Assembly: GCA_027459565.1 (NCBI GenBank)
Contig: DAIDIA010000266.1
Location: forward strand, 1-10,463
Reading direction: 5' to 3'
Source: Acidimicrobiaceae bacterium
Lineage (GTDB): Bacteria; Actinomycetota; Acidimicrobiia; Acidimicrobiales; Bog-793
DNA length: 10,463 nucleotides
In this document: positions 6,305 to 10,463 of the stretch, piece by piece
Layout: each line of letters starts with the position of its first letter
How positions within the stretch are numbered: the first letter of the stretch is position 1
Notes under the pieces: generated by a model
What the model saw: only the letters and a program-made list of their open reading frames with translations
What the model was told of the DNA's origin: nothing
The model's database searches: none
Translations under genes and position numbers: made by a program

Positions 6305-7155
6305 GTTCGGTCGCCGAGGCATATCGCGCATGCGAGGAGATCACCAAGGTCGAGGCGAGGAACTTCTCCTATGGCATTCGCCTTCTCCCGCCGCACAAAC
6401 GCGCCGCGATGTCCGCCCTGTACGCGTTCGCGAGAAGGGTTGACGATATCGGTGACGGAGACCTTGACCCAGAGCAAAAGCGCATCCAACTCGCGAGGGT
6501 GCGCGTCGAGGTCGCAGAGACCGCTGCCGGCAGACCGCCGACTGGCGATCCTGTCCTGGTTGCGCTCGGTGATGCGATGGCGCGCTTTCCGATCTCGGCG
6601 GATGAACTCGGAGAGATCATCTCTGGCTGTGAACTCGATGGCGAGAGGAGCCGCTGGGAGACCTACGCCGAGCTCGAGCACTACTGCACTCTGGTGGCGG
6701 GATCGGTCGGCCGTCTCTCGCTGTCGATCTTTGGAACCAACCAGCCGACGCGCGGAGCGCACCTCGCGAACCGGCTCGGTATCGGACTCCAGATCACGAA
6801 TATTCTCCGCGATGTTGTCGAAGACCGCGAGACGATGGGCCGCGTCTATCTTCCCCAGGAGGATCTCCGTCGATTCGGCTGTGCCGAGGATGCGACCGGT
6901 CCGATTGACAGACTCGTCGAACTCGTCGGACTCGAGGTCGGGCGTGCCAGGCAGGCCTATGCCGAGGGTCTCGAGCTTCTCGACCTTCTCGACTACCGGT
7001 CTCGGGCGTGCGTTGGGGCGATGGCCGGGATCTACCTCCGGCTGCTTGCCCGCATCGATGAGAACCCGAGGGCGATCTTCTCCTCGCGGGTCTCGCTCTC
7101 GAAGGTCGAGAAGTTGCGCGTCGCGCTGCGCGCGCTGAGCGGCGCCAAGATATGA
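6301..7155 (+). CDS. hpnD: Presqualene diphosphate synthase HpnD
   Basis: Condenses two farnesyl diphosphates head to head into presqualene diphosphate, the first committed step to squalene in the HpnCDE pathway. The protein has 284 residues, typical of the family. The first Asp-rich motif is FARRVDDIGD at 43-52. ELDGERSRWETYAELEHYC at 111-129 matches the conserved central region, and GLQITNILRDVVED (162-175) continuing to GRVYLPQEDL (180-189) is the second Asp-rich motif with its Asn. It starts inside the end of hpnC and its own stop overlaps the hpnE start, again by ATGA. A phytoene synthase is the main alternative because the families share these motifs, but the neighbouring hpnC, hpnE and shc genes favour squalene. 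Confidence 0.92.
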   Translation: MSSVAEAYRACEEITKVEARNFSYGIRLLPPHKRAAMSALYAFARRVDDIGDGDLDPEQKRIQLARVRVEVAETAAGRPPTGDPVLVALGDAMARFPISADELGEIISGCELDGERSRWETYAELEHYCTLVAGSVGRLSLSIFGTNQPTRGAHLANRLGIGLQITNILRDVVEDRETMGRVYLPQEDLRRFGCAEDATGPIDRLVELVGLEVGRARQAYAEGLELLDLLDYRSRACVGAMAGIYLRLLARIDENPRAIFSSRVSLSKVEKLRVALRALSGAKI

Positions 7156-8546
7156 CGCGCCAACACGTCGTTGTCGTCGGCGCGGGACTCGCCGGCCTCA
7201 GCTCGGCCATCGGGGCCGTTGACCGGGGCATGCAGGTCACGCTCCTTGAGGGACGCCCGCGTCTTGGCGGCGCGACGTGGTCGTTCGAGCGCAAGGGGTT
7301 GAAGTTCGACAATGGCCAGCACGTGTATCTCGCGTGCTGTACCTCCTATCGTCGTTACCTTGCCCGGATCGGATCGGCCGCCAAGGCTCCGCTCCATCGT
7401 CTTGCCATTCCGGTCCTTCGTCCAAAGAGCAACGGGAGCGGGTCCGAGGTCGCGTGGATCCGGCGCAGCGGCCTGCCGGCACCATTTCACCTTGCGGCCT
7501 CTCTTGGCCGCTATCGCTATCTCAGCGTTCGCGAGCGGGCAAACATCGGACGCGCCGCGCTCAGCCTGCGACGACTCGATCTCGAGGATCCATCCCTTGA
7601 CCAGGAGACCTTCGCGCACTTCCTCGCCCGACACGGCCAGAGCGCGCGCGCGATCGAGGTGCTCTGGGATCTGATCGCTCTCCCGACGATCAATGTCCAT
7701 GCACACGAGGCGTCACTGCTCCTCGCGGCGAAGGTCTTCCAGACCGGACTTCTGTCGACCAATGGTGCGGCAGACATCGGATGGTCACAGATTCCCCTCA
7801 CAGAGCTGCACGTCGATCCCGCGCTCGCGGTGCTTTCGGCACACGGCGCGACGGTGCGATCGAAGGCGAAGGTCTCCGCGCTCGTCCTCAACGACGATGC
7901 GACCTCGGTGACCGGAGTTGTTGTCGACGGCGAGACCATCGATTGCGACGCAGTGATCCTTGCGGTGAACGCGTCGGAGGTGATGAACCTGCTCCCGCAT
8001 CCGCTCCGTGCAGATTTCGCAAGAGTGACCGAACTTGGGAGTTCGCCAATCGTCGATGTGCACATCGTCTATGACCGGACGGTAACGAACTACAAGATCG
8101 CAGCCGGGGTCGACACCCCGGTGCAGTTCCTCTTTGACCGATCTGGTGCCGCGGGTCTCGCGAAGGGCGAGGGTCAGTGTCTTGCGATATCGATCTCGGG
8201 TGCCGACGGCGAGCAGGGGGAGCGTCCTGAGGTCTTGATCGACCGGTACCAAAGGGCCGTCGCGGATCTCTTCCCCCTTGCGCGCGAGGCGAAGGTCGTT
8301 GACGCCGTTGTCAGCCGAGAGCTCCACGCGACGTTCCGCGGCGGCATCGGAACGCAGCGATTGCGCCCGGGCGTCGAGACGAAGATCGACAACCTTGTCC
8401 TTGCGGTCGCCTACACCGACACGGGATGGCCAGCGACGATGGAGGGCGCCGTGCGAAGTGGAGAGCGCGCGATCGGGCATCTTGCGCAGGTTCTTTCCGT
8501 CGCCTCCCGTTCCCGCGGCGACACGATCATGAAGGAGGCCATCTAG
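7152..8546 (+). CDS. hpnE: Hydroxysqualene dehydroxylase HpnE, FAD-dependent
   Basis: Amine-oxidase/phytoene-desaturase-like flavoprotein of 464 residues that reduces hydroxysqualene to squalene in the HpnCDE route. The FAD-binding GAGLAGLSSA lies at 10-19 right after a beta strand (VVVV), LLEGRPRLGGATWSF at 31-45 follows as in the family, and DNGQHVYLACCTSYRRYL at 53-70 is a characteristic HpnE sequence. TGWPATMEGAVRSG at 424-437 is the C-terminal FAD-contacting motif. No Shine-Dalgarno is evident, in keeping with coupled translation through the ATGA overlap with hpnD. Its last codons contain the strong AAGGAGG that serves the next gene, and its TAG stop overlaps that gene's GTG by one base. 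A carotenoid desaturase is the alternative, disfavoured by the motif and context. Confidence 0.92.
   Translation: MTRQHVVVVGAGLAGLSSAIGAVDRGMQVTLLEGRPRLGGATWSFERKGLKFDNGQHVYLACCTSYRRYLARIGSAAKAPLHRLAIPVLRPKSNGSGSEVAWIRRSGLPAPFHLAASLGRYRYLSVRERANIGRAALSLRRLDLEDPSLDQETFAHFLARHGQSARAIEVLWDLIALPTINVHAHEASLLLAAKVFQTGLLSTNGAADIGWSQIPLTELHVDPALAVLSAHGATVRSKAKVSALVLNDDATSVTGVVVDGETIDCDAVILAVNASEVMNLLPHPLRADFARVTELGSSPIVDVHIVYDRTVTNYKIAAGVDTPVQFLFDRSGAAGLAKGEGQCLAISISGADGEQGERPEVLIDRYQRAVADLFPLAREAKVVDAVVSRELHATFRGGIGTQRLRPGVETKIDNLVLAVAYTDTGWPATMEGAVRSGERAIGHLAQVLSVASRSRGDTIMKEAI
8532..8538 (+). promoter_or_regulatory. Strong Shine-Dalgarno inside hpnE for the next gene
   Basis: AAGGAGG lies seven bases before the GTG at 8546, within the last codons of hpnE. 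It fixes the prenyl synthase start and suggests that this gene is translated efficiently in its own right. Confidence 0.75.
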
Positions 8547-9586
8547 TGGCCGAGGTGACCACCGTTCCCGATGTCATGACGAGAGCGCGTGACCTCGTCG
8601 CCCCCGCGATGAGGCGATCGGTGGATCTTCTCAATCCCGAGTTGCGCAACATCGCGGCCTATCACCTCGGTTGGGTCGATGCCCTGGGGCGATCCACGGG
8701 AAGCGACGGCGGAAAGGGTCTACGACCAGCGCTCGCGGTTTTGTCGGCCGAGGCGGCTGGGGCGGAGGGCAGATTCGGGGTCCCCGGGGCGGTTGCGATC
8801 GAGCTCGTGCACAACTACTCGCTGATCCATGACGACGTGATGGATGTCGACCGAGAGCGCAGGCACCGTCCCACCGTCTGGGCGGTCTTCGGTGTCGCCA
8901 AGGCGATCATTGTCGGTGACGCGCTGGCGGCCCTTGCCCAGCAGGTGGTGCTCGACCCGAGCATTCTGGTCGGAGATGGTCTGGCCCTTGAGGGACACCA
9001 GGCCGCGCTCCTGCTCGCCGACGCGACCGCGAAGATGATCGCGGGACAGTCCCAGGACATGGCGTTCGAGGATCGCGAGCATGTGAGCTTTGACGAGTGC
9101 CTCGCGATGGAGGCGGGCAAGACCGGGGCGCTGCTCGGGTGCGCAGCGGCCATCGGAGCGGTGCTGGTCGGTGCTCCGGCGGCGACCGTGCGAGCACTCG
9201 ATCAGTTCGGCGTCGAACTGGGGATTTCGTTTCAGGCCGTCGATGACCTGTTGGGTATCTGGGGTGATTCGAAGACCACCGGCAAGCCCTCGTGGAGTGA
9301 TCTGCGCCAGCACAAGAAGTCTCTTCCCGTGACCGCCGCACTCTCCTCTGGGGAGCGGGGCGTCGACGAGCTCCTCGAGCTGCTTGCGACCGATCAGCTG
9401 AGCGAGGCCCAGATCGAGCGATGCGCCGAACTCGTCGAGCGACTCGGCGGTCGGGACGCGACGAACGACCTCGCAGACTCGCGCCTTCGCGCTGCACTGG
9501 CCGCGCTCGATGGGGCAGAGATCCCTGATGATGCGCGTCGCCAGTTCGTCGAGATCGCGCACTTTGTCGTGGAAAGGCAGTTCTGA
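8546..9586 (+). CDS. Polyprenyl diphosphate synthase, probably supplying FPP
   Basis: Head-to-tail prenyl transferase of 346 residues that extends DMAPP with IPP. GKGLRP at 56-61 is the IPP-binding region, the first Asp-rich motif is IHDDVMD at 94-100, GQSQDMAFE lies at 167-175, KTG at 192-194, and the second motif is FQAVDDLLGIWGD at 229-241 followed by GKPSWSDL and KKSLPV. The second motif is DDLLG rather than DDxxD, a form I associate with actinobacterial prenyl synthases. The first motif has no two-residue insertion and has Tyr at the fifth position before it with Ser at the fourth; chain length (C15 or C20) cannot be settled from this. In a squalene operon FPP is the expected product. 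GTG start by the strong AAGGAGG. The next gene begins after a 2-base gap. The equivalent position in Streptomyces hopanoid clusters holds a similar gene. Confidence 0.88.
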   Translation: MAEVTTVPDVMTRARDLVAPAMRRSVDLLNPELRNIAAYHLGWVDALGRSTGSDGGKGLRPALAVLSAEAAGAEGRFGVPGAVAIELVHNYSLIHDDVMDVDRERRHRPTVWAVFGVAKAIIVGDALAALAQQVVLDPSILVGDGLALEGHQAALLLADATAKMIAGQSQDMAFEDREHVSFDECLAMEAGKTGALLGCAAAIGAVLVGAPAATVRALDQFGVELGISFQAVDDLLGIWGDSKTTGKPSWSDLRQHKKSLPVTAALSSGERGVDELLELLATDQLSEAQIERCAELVERLGGRDATNDLADSRLRAALAALDGAEIPDDARRQFVEIAHFVVERQF

Positions 9587-9588
9587 CC

Positions 9589-10463
9589 ATGAGCGTTCTC
9601 ACTACCGAGGAGCTGCGCGCGGATCCCTCGAAGATCACCGGGGCACTCGTGCGCGCGCGTGACTACCTGCTCTCGATCCAGAGCGAGCGGGGTTGGTGGA
9701 AGGGTGATCTGCAGACGAACGTTACGATGGATGCGGAGGATCTCATGCTGCGCGAGTTTCTCGGGCTGCGCGATCCTGACGATACGGTCGCGGCCGCGAA
9801 ATGGATCCGCTCCCAGCAGCGTTCGGATGGAACATGGGCGACCTTCTATGACGGTCCCGGGGACCTCTCGACGACCGTCGAGGCATACGTCGCCCTTCGG
9901 ATCGCCGGTGATCTTGCGTCTGAGCCACACATGGAGAGGGCAGCGGCGTTCATCCGCGACGCAGGCGGGCTGGAACAGTCGCGTGTGTTCACACGGATCT
10001 GGATGGCGCTGTTTGGACTGTGGTCATGGCACGATCTGCCGGCACTGCCGCCGGAGATCATCTTCCTGCCGCCCCGCGTCCCGCTCAACGTCTACGAGTT
10101 CGGTTGCTGGGCGCGCCAGACCTTCGTCGCGCTGACGGTCGTGGCGGCGCACCGTCCGACGCACCAGTTGACCTTTGGGATCGAGGAGTTGCGAAGCGGT
10201 GAGCACCTCGATCCGCCGAAGCTCTCGATCCGCAACTGGCGCGGTCGCTTTGCGATCCTGAACCAGGTGCTCTTGCGCTACGAACGCCTCGCCCAGCGTG
10301 GCATCATCCGCAAGACCGTTCGCGAGGTCGCGCTCGGCACCGCCGAGCGCTGGATCATCAAGCGTCAAGAGGCCGACGGGAGCTGGGGAGGGATTCAACC
10401 TCCGTGGGTCTATTCCATTCTTGCGCTCTCGCTGCGCGGCTATCCGAGCGACCATCCCGTTAT
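9589..10463 (+). CDS. shc: Squalene-hopene cyclase, N-terminal part (cut by window end)
   Basis: Cyclises squalene to hopene and hopanol at the membrane surface. Only the first 291 residues are present of the usual 630 or so. They track the Alicyclobacillus enzyme closely: TNVTMDAED at 43-51, DGTW (80-83) with a QW-type repeat from Gln77, DLSTTVEAYVALR at 92-104, GGLEQSRVFTRIWMAL at 126-141, LPPEIIFLPPRVPLNVYEFG at 153-172, and a second QW repeat QEADGSW at 260-266 followed by GGIQPPW. Trp174 in FGCWAR and Ile269-Gln270 correspond to active-site positions Trp169, Ile261 and Gln262 of the Alicyclobacillus cyclase (numbering from memory). The catalytic DXDD acid lies beyond the window, so integrity of the rest is unknown. 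ATG start; a modest GGAAAGG precedes it. It follows the prenyl synthase after two bases. Confidence 0.95.
   Translation, partial: MSVLTTEELRADPSKITGALVRARDYLLSIQSERGWWKGDLQTNVTMDAEDLMLREFLGLRDPDDTVAAAKWIRSQQRSDGTWATFYDGPGDLSTTVEAYVALRIAGDLASEPHMERAAAFIRDAGGLEQSRVFTRIWMALFGLWSWHDLPALPPEIIFLPPRVPLNVYEFGCWARQTFVALTVVAAHRPTHQLTFGIEELRSGEHLDPPKLSIRNWRGRFAILNQVLLRYERLAQRGIIRKTVREVALGTAERWIIKRQEADGSWGGIQPPWVYSILALSLRGYPSDHPV

Noticed and set aside
6301..8546. hpnD-hpnE as carotenoid genes (phytoene synthase and desaturase)
   Set aside because: Families are related, but a second synthase (HpnC), the HpnE-type DNGQHV motif and the adjacent squalene-hopene cyclase fit the squalene route.

Overview
The window is GC-rich, densely coded bacterial DNA with several non-ATG starts. 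It looks actinobacterial. The Dxs carries the SHASTALSY-type sequence seen in mycobacterial and streptomycete Dxs, the gene order hpnC-hpnD-hpnE-polyprenyl synthase-shc is the one known from Streptomyces hopanoid clusters, and a MerR-TetR fused regulator sits beside it. The exact lineage cannot be fixed from sequence alone; an acidimicrobial or related non-Streptomyces actinobacterium is a guess.

Left part (about 1-2210, minus strand): three genes read leftwards. A DegV-family protein comes first, then a small single-pass membrane protein of unknown function, then a UbiE/COQ5-like class I SAM-dependent methyltransferase. The last two are best started at TTG codons, each preceded by a strong Shine-Dalgarno sequence. 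These genes have no obvious link to hopanoids.

Middle (2211-3413): a divergent intergenic region is followed by a plus-strand regulator that joins an N-terminal MerR-type DNA-binding domain to a TetR-type DNA-binding domain and ligand domain. Its last codons form a perfect 11-bp hairpin. After it comes a 165-bp promoter region with overlapping inverted repeats (GTGACT-N4-AGTCAC and GTATAG-N4-CTATAC) that cover a plausible -10 element. This is a good candidate operator for the regulator.

Right part (3414 to the end, plus strand): one tightly packed operon for hopanoid production. dxs feeds the MEP pathway. A polyprenyl diphosphate synthase would make the prenyl diphosphate, expected to be FPP. 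HpnD should condense two FPP to presqualene diphosphate, HpnC should convert that to hydroxysqualene, and HpnE should reduce it to squalene. Squalene-hopene cyclase (cut by the window end) would then cyclise squalene to hopene or hopanol. Four of the five junctions overlap (three ATGA, one TAGTG) and the fifth has a 2-nt gap, so translation is probably coupled. The most interesting parts are the double-domain regulator, its apparent operator, and the placement of dxs as first gene of the operon.
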